Origin: Oopsacas minuta
Taxonomy: Eukaryota; Porifera; Hexactinellida; Lyssacinosida; Leucopsacidae
DNA: 64,000 bases
Direction: 5' to 3'
Assembly: GCA_024704765.1 (NCBI GenBank)
Contig: JAKMXF010000144.1
Span: 372,001 to 436,000, forward strand
Below, in pieces: positions 53,481 through 62,700 of the stretch. Made by a program: the position numbers and the translations under genes. Below the pieces are notes generated by a model that saw nothing but the letters and a program-made list of their open reading frames with translations, was not told the DNA's origin and did no database searches. The first letter of the stretch is position 1, and the number at the start of each line of letters is the position of its first letter.

Positions 53481-54419
53481 TTAAAATCTTACTACATTCT
53501 TAGTGAATGCTTGTCTTGTCCATTGCTCTTCTATCCCTGTTAGAAATTCCTCTCTAACAACTTTACCTCTCAAACTGTTGAAATGAATACCACTGTCTTT
53601 CAGTTTAAGAATTTTAGCAGGGTTAGAAAAAGGAGAATCTTCATCTATCCGTAGGTATACCCCTTCTATAGGACCTGGGTAATATTGGGACTGTTGAGCT
53701 TTCAATAAATTCAAAATCTAAAAAAGCATAAATAATTTGCAAATATTTATCAAAGCAGTTCATATTTACATCTTTCTGATTAGCTAATGGCTGCTCCTGT
53801 ATAAGAGGAACACATGGTATAGTTGTTTGGTTTAAAACTTTATTTCTCTCTCTACGACTGTAAAACCTTCTCTCCTTTCTGTCGTACAGATCGAATGCAA
53901 TGAAATAAGATGGCAACTGATTGTAGTGTATGGAATGCTTCGCGTAGACCCATTCCCCAAATAGGATGTGTCTTTCTGGTTCTAGAAGATAAATAAACAA
54001 GAAATCAAGGGGTAGCAAAGGTTCAGTCCATACCTAAAATCTCGAAGAGCTCAGCTGAATGATCTTGTACCCATGAGTCTAATGGCGAGAACTGTTTGTG
54101 TGTAACACTAGTGACGTAATGAGACCTATTCTGACATAATAGTCTGTAATCTTTTGCAATTGATATACCAAGATTAGCTCCATCTATCTAATTACTTAAT
54201 TAATAAATACTAAGGTAGAATTAATAGTTGGTATGATACCTTCTCTTCAATACTGACTACTCTAGAGTCTGGAGTTTTAGGGTCTGTGTAGAAGAGATTC
54301 TCTTCTCCTTTATCCATTAGAAGATCATCTCTAGATACACCTTTACCGACTGCGAAGAGATGTTTCGTACGAGGGAACTTCGATATTGAATCTATCCCAG
54401 AAGGGCCTGCGCTAGCCAT
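53481..54419 (-). CDS. RNA ligase, T4 Rnl2-like family
   Basis: Four exons: 54419-54240, 54187-54034, 53981-53770 and 53717-53481, in phase, 260 residues. Nucleotidyltransferase motifs: motif I EEKIDGANLGISIAKD (lysine nucleophile in KIDGAN) formed across the first intron, QNRSHYVTS, motif III HILFGEWVYAKHSI, AFDLYDRKERRFYSRRER, motif IV EGVYLRIDE and motif V KILKLK, ending with an EQWTRQ helix. The enzyme would seal RNA ends through lysyl-AMP and RNA-adenylate. The layout, including FPRTKHLFAVG..VSRDDLL at the start, resembles a compact family that I associate mainly with bacteria and microbial eukaryotes, not the human ligases RTCB or RLIG1. It has normal small introns, so it is resident. 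Its role could be RNA repair or tRNA processing. Confidence 0.85.
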
Positions 54420-54530
54420 TAGCAATAGATTGCTAGAAATACAGTATGTATGTATGTATTTGTATATGTTCCTTATATGGAAGTGTTATGTCCTGACATT
54501 TGATAAATGAATTATATTTAAATACAATAG

Positions 54531-57500
54531 CTAAGTATTCAATTTCTTAGGTCGAGGTTTTTGAGATTTTTGTTTTAACTTGCGGACTAATGCCAATAAT
54601 TCAATCTGATCTTTACTCATTGAATCGTCTCCAATATTCCTATGTTTTTTATTTGAAGTTCCTTGAGAGATCTGTATTTCTCTTCTTCTCTTCCTCTCGT
54701 TTATAATATCTTGGAGATTACGTCCCTGGTGAAATTGTGGATCTGAAGGATCAGGAGCATACATAGGAGATTCTAACAATCTCTCAAATCTTGTATCATT
54801 TAAATCTATCTTAAAATCATCTTGCTGTTTCTCTTTTCCCTTCTTAGCTAGCTTCCTTTTCTTCCTTTGAGATAAAGTATTATTCTTCCAGATTTCTTTC
54901 ATATTGAAATGTTTCTTATCATTACCCTCTCCCTCAGAATCTGAAACCATTAGTAACTCCAGTTCTCCTCTCTCCTTCTGTCCAGACTCTGTTATCGTAT
55001 CCTTTAGGGGTTTAGACTTTTTCTTCTTCTTTCCTGAAAAAATGGTCGATTTTAAATCAGGTAAATAGTTGGGATCATTTCCTTACCTCCTAATTCTGTA
55101 AATACACTCTCAATTTTAGTTTGATCTTCTTCATCTGAGTTGACATTCTTTTCCCTATTTATATTTCTCTTGATCTTTTTCTTTTCCTTTCGTTTCTGTA
55201 AATACTCTTCCCATTGCGTCAGTGTCTCGTCTTCTCCAGTTTTCTTACTGATAGCTTCTTCAAGTGGAGCTAGCTTACCAGGTTCCCATGTAATTTCTAA
55301 ATCTATGTCATCATCTTTCTTAGAACTCTCTTTACACTCAATAGTGTCTAGCTCTGTCAGAATAGATTTAAATTTAGCCAAAGTTTTATCCTCTGAAATA
55401 ACTCCGTTTTCTTCCCCACCAGAGCTCTCGTCTGATTCGCTCCCTGATGCTAAATATGCCTGTAAGGAATGTGACAGACATAACAAGGCTAAAACTCAAC
55501 AAACTTTGCGAAAATATTCCCATATAAAAATACCAACAAACTCTATTATATGAGAATTCTTACATTACCTTAAGCTATTGTATAAGAATTATGCTGAAAA
55601 TACCCGAGATTCTTCCAGACAATATGCCGTAACCTAAAGTAAGGAAAACACACGTTCTTGCTGAAGCGGGAACTGGGCTTTTGCCCGCCTATTTTTTTCT
55701 TGGGAAAAAGGCTGCCTCTTGGAATTCCTGCCTACTTTGTAGGAATTCTATTACGTGTGGTCTCCCGTTAATAGATAAAGTAATTGTTATCAAACCTGAA
55801 AATCCATTTCTCTAATATCAGTCTTAGAGAAATTCTGATTGAGTATTTTCTGTCTGTCAGGATCTGTCTCATCCCACGTCAGATGTACTTTAGTGTGTTG
55901 TAGGGCTGAGTTATAAAAGGAAGAGGGTTGATAATCAACAGGAAGTGAATCTGGAGTAGCTACAGAGGTCGCTTCTGTATCCGTGAACTCCATATCATCC
56001 GGGACAACTCGTAGGTCCAATCGTGTACCTGAGAGTTCATACTCTATACCATTACACTCTTCATATAGATAATCTGATGTAGCATTACTGTCTGTCTCTG
56101 TAATACAATAATAATAGTAATTGGAGCTCTCTAATACACCCATAAATATGCTCAATATCAAGTTTACCTTACTTTATTCCCAAACTAATTATAATTATCC
56201 TTTAGTTAGAAAATGGCAACAGCCCAATCGTTAGAATCCTGGGAGTTAGATGAAGGGAGATTCATCCAGCTACTGACTGCGTTAATCGGAGAGGTAGAGT
56301 TCCTACAGAACAATCCTCCTACTTACGTCCCGAAGGAAAGTCGAGCGGCTAGACACGCTATGGAAGTACTGAAGGAATATTCAACTGGAGATAATCCTGT
56401 CCTAAAAGTAAAGCTAGTGGAGTACAAGGAAAACAGAGGGAACCTGATCATAGAATATAACTCAGAATGTACACAAGGAGTAGTGAGTTTCGTAGGAAGT
56501 CATCTGGACGTAGTGCCAGCTAATCCTGACACCTGGGACAGGAACCCTTTCAAACTCAGTCAGGAAGGTGACAAACTGTATGCCAGGGGTACTACAGACT
56601 GTCTAGGACATGTAGCACTCATAACAGAATTATTCAGACAGTTAGCGGAGAAGAAACCGGTCTTGAGTGTCAGAGTAGTAGCCGTGTTTATTGCGTCAGA
56701 AGAGAACAGCTCTATTCCCTGTGTGGGAATAGATCAGCTGGTCAAAGAAGGCCTCCTGGAGAACCTAAAATCTGGACCAGTGTTCTGGGTAGACTCCTCA
56801 GATTCGCACCCCTGTATTGGATGTTGTAGTGCCCTTATGTGGAAGTTAAGAGCGGAAGGGAGACTATCTCACTCAGGTCTACCATGGAATGGTATCAATG
56901 CTCTGGAGCTAGCCACAGCTGCTTGTAAAGATCTCATAAAGCATTTCTACAACAAGTATCCTAAACACGAGTTAGAAGAAAAGTATCGCTTCCTAGGGCC
57001 TTCAACCATGAAGGAGACTCAGGTTAAGTGTATGGAGGGGAGTGTTAACCAGATACCAGCATCTTGTGAGCTTGCTGGAGACATACGTCTAGTACCTTTC
57101 TACGATCATCACAAATGCAAACAGGAAATCCTAGACAGAGCACAGTATCTGAATGAACACATAGAAGAGCTACAGAGTCACGAGCAGTCTAAGTTTATTA
57201 TAACACTAGGTAGCGGAGAAGTAGTGAGAGGGAAACTGAAATTAGAATTTGATACAGCTGATCTAGGGGGCATTGCTTGTAAACTGGATTCTCCGGGCTA
57301 CAAAGCTCTATACGATGCTACTAAGAAAGTGTTAGGCAGTGCTGAACCCTACTCAGTGGGGGGCAGTCTCCCTCTTGTTGGGACTATGCAAGCTGAAGGG
57401 TTTGACATACAAATAACTGGATATGGATTGACCAGTGTATACCATGCTGATAATGAATATGCTCAGTTAAGCGATATGAAGAATGGATTCAGAATACTGG

Positions 57501-58366
57501 CTCAGCTGATTTCTACACTTTCAAAGTAGCTATAAATAGCTCCCTTGAGAATTGCTATTAGAGTAGTATTATTAGTTACTAGTGTTTGTAGTTGAATAGT
57601 ACGTATATACTTACCAACAATTGCATAGTAGTATAGCAATCTGTTAAGCTGATATTTCCTAAGTCTTTCTGTCTGTAAAGCTTCATTCTGATCCTCCTCT
57701 CCACTCCCTTCATTATCGCCTCCTCCAAGGAGTTCCTCTGGTCCCACTGCCTCCTCAATCTTTATCCTACTCGCCCCGTACTTAGAGGGGAATACTCTCA
57801 CAGAGAGGATGTGGCCATTGTCAGATGTCAAACTTGAGAGTAATTTAAATATGTCAATAGCTGTAACTCTATCCCAGTCCATATTACATACAGCTAGACG
57901 AGAAGTAGACACGTCAGTAGTAGCTACTGATTGGTCTAACTCTGCCCACGCGTGTATCAGCTCCTCTCTAACATTCCCAGCATCTATAAATAGGAGTGAT
58001 ATTCAGGTAATTAAACTATATTTATAGAATTATACCTTCTTGCTCTGAATCACTACTGGAAGAGCTTTCTATTTCGATCTCTCCACGAGACCGACACACC
58101 AACTCAGCTCCGGTTAGTCCTCCTCCCTCCTCTCCCTCCTCTAGCCTGTAGTATCGTCTAAGGTCCTCTGAGGCTGTACTAGAGATAGGACGGCCCCGCT
58201 TGTCCTGAGAGTAGTTCAGCTTAAAACGAGCCTCTTTGAACATTCCTTCGAATCGATCGTCAATTTCAATTTTCCGAACCTTCCTTGGTACTCGTTTGAA
58301 ACGAGGATCAGAATTGGCGGACGAAAACCTTTCATCTGCCAAACCAGTTCCTTTACCCTTAGACAT
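54531..58366 (-). CDS. ESF1: ESF1 nucleolar pre-rRNA processing protein (host gene of a nested peptidase)
   Basis: Exons 58366-58036, 57983-57615, 56097-55796, 55459-55087 and 55033-54531 join in phase to 625 residues (human 851). The N terminus SDPRFKRVPRKVRKIEIDDR precedes RFKLNYSQDKRGRPIS. An RRM-like core follows (RLAVCNMDWDRVTAIDIFKL, ILSVRVFPSKYGASR, NRLLYYYAIVETDS, DLRVVPDDMEF), then ITWEPG and the NUC153 box (FERLLESPMYAPDPSDPQFH). ESF1 is needed for early 18S rRNA cleavage. Intron 2 (56098-57614, 1.5 kb against about 50-340 bp for the others) contains a full antisense M20 gene. Confidence 0.92.
56213..57529 (+). CDS. acetylornithine deacetylase-like M20 metallohydrolase
   Basis: Intronless, 438 residues, nested in ESF1 intron 2 on the opposite strand. 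Metal and catalytic motifs of the M20/ArgE fold are complete: FVGSHLDVVPAN (His), RGTTDCLGHVAL (bridging Asp), FIASEENSSIPCVG (catalytic Glu-Glu) and GLTSVYHADNEYAQL (His). A middle lid domain contains LSHSGLPWNGINALELA and NQIPASCELAGDIRL. The whole sequence runs parallel to plant and Dictyostelium acetylornithine deacetylases (e.g. RGTTDCLGHVALVTEL, VAVFIASEENSSIP, TPYSITGTLPL-like PYSVGGSLPLVG). These release ornithine from N-acetylornithine in arginine synthesis. Common animal M20 enzymes are aminoacylase-1 and carnosinases, which look different. The substrate is unproven. Confidence 0.88.
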   Translation: MATAQSLESWELDEGRFIQLLTALIGEVEFLQNNPPTYVPKESRAARHAMEVLKEYSTGDNPVLKVKLVEYKENRGNLIIEYNSECTQGVVSFVGSHLDVVPANPDTWDRNPFKLSQEGDKLYARGTTDCLGHVALITELFRQLAEKKPVLSVRVVAVFIASEENSSIPCVGIDQLVKEGLLENLKSGPVFWVDSSDSHPCIGCCSALMWKLRAEGRLSHSGLPWNGINALELATAACKDLIKHFYNKYPKHELEEKYRFLGPSTMKETQVKCMEGSVNQIPASCELAGDIRLVPFYDHHKCKQEILDRAQYLNEHIEELQSHEQSKFIITLGSGEVVRGKLKLEFDTADLGGIACKLDSPGYKALYDATKKVLGSAEPYSVGGSLPLVGTMQAEGFDIQITGYGLTSVYHADNEYAQLSDMKNGFRILAQLISTLSK

Positions 58367-58448
58367 TCTCAAACTAACGAAATACAATGCAAACACATAA
58401 AAACTAAAATCGCTCTGATGGCTGAACTAACTAAACAATGACGAAACC

Positions 58449-58450
58449 AA

Positions 58451-58497
<47 letters not shown>

Positions 58498-58500
58498 ATA
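58449..58500. repeat. (AATA)n microsatellite
   Basis: Thirteen near-perfect tetranucleotide units between the ESF1 start and the MPPED-like stop. Confidence 0.95.
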
Positions 58501-58507
58501 TCTACAT

Positions 58508-59431
58508 CTATAATACAACATCACTCTTCACTGTGTTCTGTATGTCGAACACTACAGGAGGATTAAGAGGCTTATAATGCAGGTTACAAGTAGAAGCGTT
58601 AATATAAGTAGTATATCCATCTGTAGTGACGCCATACGCTTCATGAATATGTCCGAATATATGATATCTTGGCTTTACTCGCTCTCTAACGGTTTTTAAC
58701 AACTCAACACATCCAGATCGTATCCCACCCTTAGTTAGGTCTCCTTGTCCAACAGGGGGACCATGAGTAACTAACACGTCGATATCCTCGGGGATCTGGT
58801 CCCACTTTTTCAGAATTGCACCTCCTCGGATCAAATTGAAGCCCCAGTTCTGGAACTCTGGTTGCCATGGAGACCCAAATATTTTAAATCCTAACACCTC
58901 AACACCACAATCTTCTAAATAAATACAATTCCGTAAAGACTGCTTTATCTCTGAAGAATTGTATTTTTTCGGATGACTAAAGGTGGACCAAAGCAAATGC
59001 GAATATTTATCAGTCTCAAAGCTAATATCATGATTCCCTGCTATAACTATCTTATATTTATGAGGCAATCGGCCTAAGAATTCATTAAACTTTGTAACTT
59101 CTTGAGGCAATCCTCTTTGTGTAAAATCTCCCGCGTGTATTAGCACATCTCCTGAGGGGATATCGAGTGTATCGGTTTTACCGTGAGTATCAGAAATACA
59201 TACAAATCTAGTGGACCCTTCAGGTATATCTGATGGTGCTATAGGCTGTACAACTTTGTCTGAGTTAACTTTAACTTTAAGTATGCTCCATGATTTTGTG
59301 GGGTTATCAGTGTATTTATATACCTGTATACTGGATGTACCAGCTCTAGGCGGGATAGGAATTAGATCTGGAATATTAGATTGGAAATAGAATGAAATAT
59401 CATCTGAAGGGTTTTGGTGCTTAGAAGCCAT
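58508..59431 (-). CDS. MPPED1/2-like metallophosphoesterase
   Basis: Intronless, 307 residues. The calcineurin-like phosphoesterase motifs are complete: FVCISDTHGKTD, HAGDFTQRG, IVIAGNHDISF, VLVTHGPPVGQGD and HIFGHIHEAYG, so both metal sites should form. FGSPWQPEFQNWGFNL and RGGAILKKW are shared with the MPPED (UPF0046) family. Mammalian MPPED proteins have weak cyclic-nucleotide phosphodiesterase activity; the GHIH motif is intact here. Cytosolic, with no signal or membrane segment. Confidence 0.88.
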   Translation of the reverse strand: MASKHQNPSDDISFYFQSNIPDLIPIPPRAGTSSIQVYKYTDNPTKSWSILKVKVNSDKVVQPIAPSDIPEGSTRFVCISDTHGKTDTLDIPSGDVLIHAGDFTQRGLPQEVTKFNEFLGRLPHKYKIVIAGNHDISFETDKYSHLLWSTFSHPKKYNSSEIKQSLRNCIYLEDCGVEVLGFKIFGSPWQPEFQNWGFNLIRGGAILKKWDQIPEDIDVLVTHGPPVGQGDLTKGGIRSGCVELLKTVRERVKPRYHIFGHIHEAYGVTTDGYTTYINASTCNLHYKPLNPPVVFDIQNTVKSDVVL

Positions 59432-59791
59432 CTGGATACCTATGGAATGATTTCAACGTTTAAAAGTAAATACATTTGTGGATGCGAGTTATCAGAACCC
59501 CCTTGGGAGTTCAGAGGATAGTACTTATATCTGGTCCTCTTATAACCAGAATCCACTGAACTAACTATTGCATTATATTATTAAGAATTACAACATATGA
59601 ACTTAACATTCAATGAACAAGAATCGAGTATAGAATTTAATAGTTAGAGTTGAACCATTTAGTATGAGAGATACAAATAAATCGATAAATATGAGTTGAG
59701 TTCTACAAAAGTTTCTAATGAGTGAGAGAGTGAGTATTGTGATTTCTAACTTGTCTCTTATAGTATAGCGTAATATATATATCCTATTCTA
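59432..59791. other. intergenic, contains a family C element
   Basis: About 360 bp between the MPPED-like start and the Ki-67-like stop. At 59488-59548 lies GTTATCAGAACCCCC ... CTCTTATAACC, a family C inverted repeat of about 60 bp. No other signal seen. Confidence 0.5.
59488..59548. repeat. MITE-like element, family C (61 bp)
   Basis: GTTATCAGAACCCCC at the left shares AGAACCCCC with the copy at 43565, and CTCTTATAACC at the right is the inverted arm. The stem is imperfect. Confidence 0.45.
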
Positions 59792-62700
59792 TTACTTGGC
59801 ACGGCTCGATCTAGTAATTCTTGTACTGTAAGATCGCGTGGATGTTCTCACCAGAGGCTTAGGGGGAGAATCTGCGGATTTTGTCGCTACAAGCTTACTG
59901 GGAGAGAGGGCGAATGAAACTGTAGCGGCTCTTGTGCGTCCAACTTCATTTATCACTCGTTTGGAGTTAGATAACTTTGGGGCCATCGGAGAGAGATTCA
60001 AGGTTACTTTATTCTTAGCTTGGGGTTGGGAAACCTGTCGTCTTGACAGAATTTTGAGAATACCCTTTACTTCTGTTTGCTTTTCACTTCTCAAAACTCT
60101 CTTATTTATAGGAGAGGGAGGTGATAGGCTATCAATCTTTGAAGGTGGTTGAGTTTTCACTGCAACAGGCTTTGTACTCGTAGCATTCCTTTGTCTCAAT
60201 ATCCTCACTGGGGGAGGAGATGGAGAAGATTCCATTTTAGGGATAGGAGGCTTAGCTTTCCCCATTGGTGAAAAAATCCTTGCAGATCTCACAAGTTTTG
60301 CTTTATGTGTTGTAACAGTAGATTTCACAGATTTCTTAGCCATAGAAGAAGTGTTTCTGTTAGAAATTCTGTTCCTAGTTATCCTAACGGGGAGAGGAGA
60401 GGGAGAGAGGGGTTTTATTTTAGTCCTGATCATGAAGGGGGAGGTGCTTGGAGATTTGGGGGGACTGACTATGATAACTTTAGCTGGTGATGACGGAGCG
60501 TTTTTATTGACAACTCGCTTTTTGACTTCTCTCGTTTTCTCTACTTGAGCTCCTCTCCTCGTGACTCTAGTCTCCCGTAGGACAAGAGGAGATACCTCTG
60601 GGGGCTCATGGGTATTAGGTCGAGGTGCTTTAGAGGGAGTCTTCCTGCTACTCTTCTGAGCAGCCCCTCGTAAATGTGACAATAACGGTGTAGGAGGAGA
60701 TTTGAATAGATCAGACAAGAATATCTCCTCTGGTTTTGAAGGAGTGTGTACAGGCTTAATCCGTGGGGTTCTGAACAGGTAAGGATAGAATGTGTCCTCT
60801 GGTTGAGCGGAGTGTTTTTTACGTGGAGTCCTCTCTTTAGGGAGAGAAGCAGTGCGTTTACGTCTCAGCTGAGGGACAGAAGGAGAGTCCTGTGGTGCAG
60901 ATGTGGCTCGCCTGGTACTACGAGGGGATACAGGAGTGTTGAAGAGAGATGGTCTGAAGTTAGACTCTAAGTCTGTAACCTTAATCTTAGGAGTATCAAA
61001 TAGCCGAGGATTGAATACATCCTGGTCCCGTAAGGATCTTCGTGAAGGAGGTCGAGGGGTGTCGGCATGGGTATGATTCTCAACACTCTTTGATACTCTT
61101 ACAGATGTGTTGAGAGGAGCTACTCGAGGGGTGAGCGAGCGTGTACATGTTGGGGACACCCAAGCCAGACGGAGAACTTTAGAGCTAACGAGAGATCTAC
61201 CACGACGGGGGGATTTTGGAAGCGGAGAGCTCCTATTAGAGCGGGGACTAGCTACACGAGCAGATAGAGGAGTAGCAGTTATGTTATTGGTACTAGGGGT
61301 TGATATATATGATCTTGGAGTCCTAGCTTTTAGTTTGGGAGTACTATCATGAACTATTGACCTCTCAAACTCTGAGCTAACCAGAGGATGGCTAATCTGT
61401 ACATGAGAAGTATTTCTAACAGCTCTCTTAGCTGATGAGCTTCTGCTTACTTGGGTATCTGTCTGATTGGTGGATGATCTTGATCTGAGGCCAGGAGACT
61501 TAGATTTACTATTTGATGGAGTATGAACAGCTGGAGATTTGTTCGATATAGCAGAAGATTTACTTTGAATAGCTGGAGGTTTCGCTTCAACAGTTTGAAT
61601 AGTTGGAGATCTAAGCGAATAAATATGAGAATCCTTTGGAATAGCTGGTGACTTTGAAACAGCTGGAGACTTCTTTGAAACAGCTGGAGACTTCTTTGAA
61701 ACAGCTGGAGAGTTCTTTGAAACAGCTGGAGAGTTCTTTAAGACAGCTGGAGATTTCTTTGAAATAGCTGGAGATTTGTTCGATAGAGCAGGAGATTTCA
61801 CCTCAACTGATTGAACAGCTGGAGATTTACTAGTTGAGGAGATAGATTTTGATTGAACAGCTGATCCATAAGAATCATGCACTGGGGTGACAACTTGATG
61901 CTTCAGGCCAGACAGTGGAGGAGACTGGAATAAATCTGGAGATTTAGAAAGACGCTGAGACATTCTAAAAGGAGATTCAAGAGAAATTTTTCTAGATTGT
62001 TCAGTTAGTTTAGGAAGAATACCAGCCTCAGGAGTCTTACGAATCATCTTGGGAGTGGTTTTGGGGCTGTTAATAGCCCTGACAATTGACTGATTAGAAC
62101 TAGGAGATAATTTCACTGTATCAGGGGTAGTTATTTGTGAAGAGGAAAGGTCCAGTGATTTAGATTTACGTGGTAGACTAATTCTAGTAGGAGCAGGATA
62201 GTTTTGGAGTGGAGACATAGTATGTCTCTTCTTTGCTGATTGTTGAAATTCTAATTCACCAGATTTGTTGCTAGGGGAGACTGATGTACCTTTTGGACTT
62301 AACAACTGGTCAGGAGATTTGGAACCCAGTCTAGGAGAAGTTATTAGCAGAGAAGCCTTGGCTTGTTGGGCTAAGTTAGAAACATTATTTCTCTTGAATA
62401 AAGTACGAGTTTCTCGAGCTGACAACTTACTAGGGAGCTTGGAATGTATAGAAGTTGGTGTGGATATACGTGAAGAGAGCTTCAAGTTATGAGATTCTTT
62501 CATTTCAGATAGGACAGCACTCCTTAGTCCTCTCCTTAACATAGTCTCACTAGTCATTGACTTGACTGGTAGGGACTTTGTCTCTTTCAATGGAGTTATA
62601 GTTTTTCCTACTTTTGGTGATTTTGGAGTGGAAAATTGGTTTTTGGATAGAGATTGTCTGGGAGAGAGTTTGGGTGAGTTCTGGAGTCTGTTTGGAGTGG

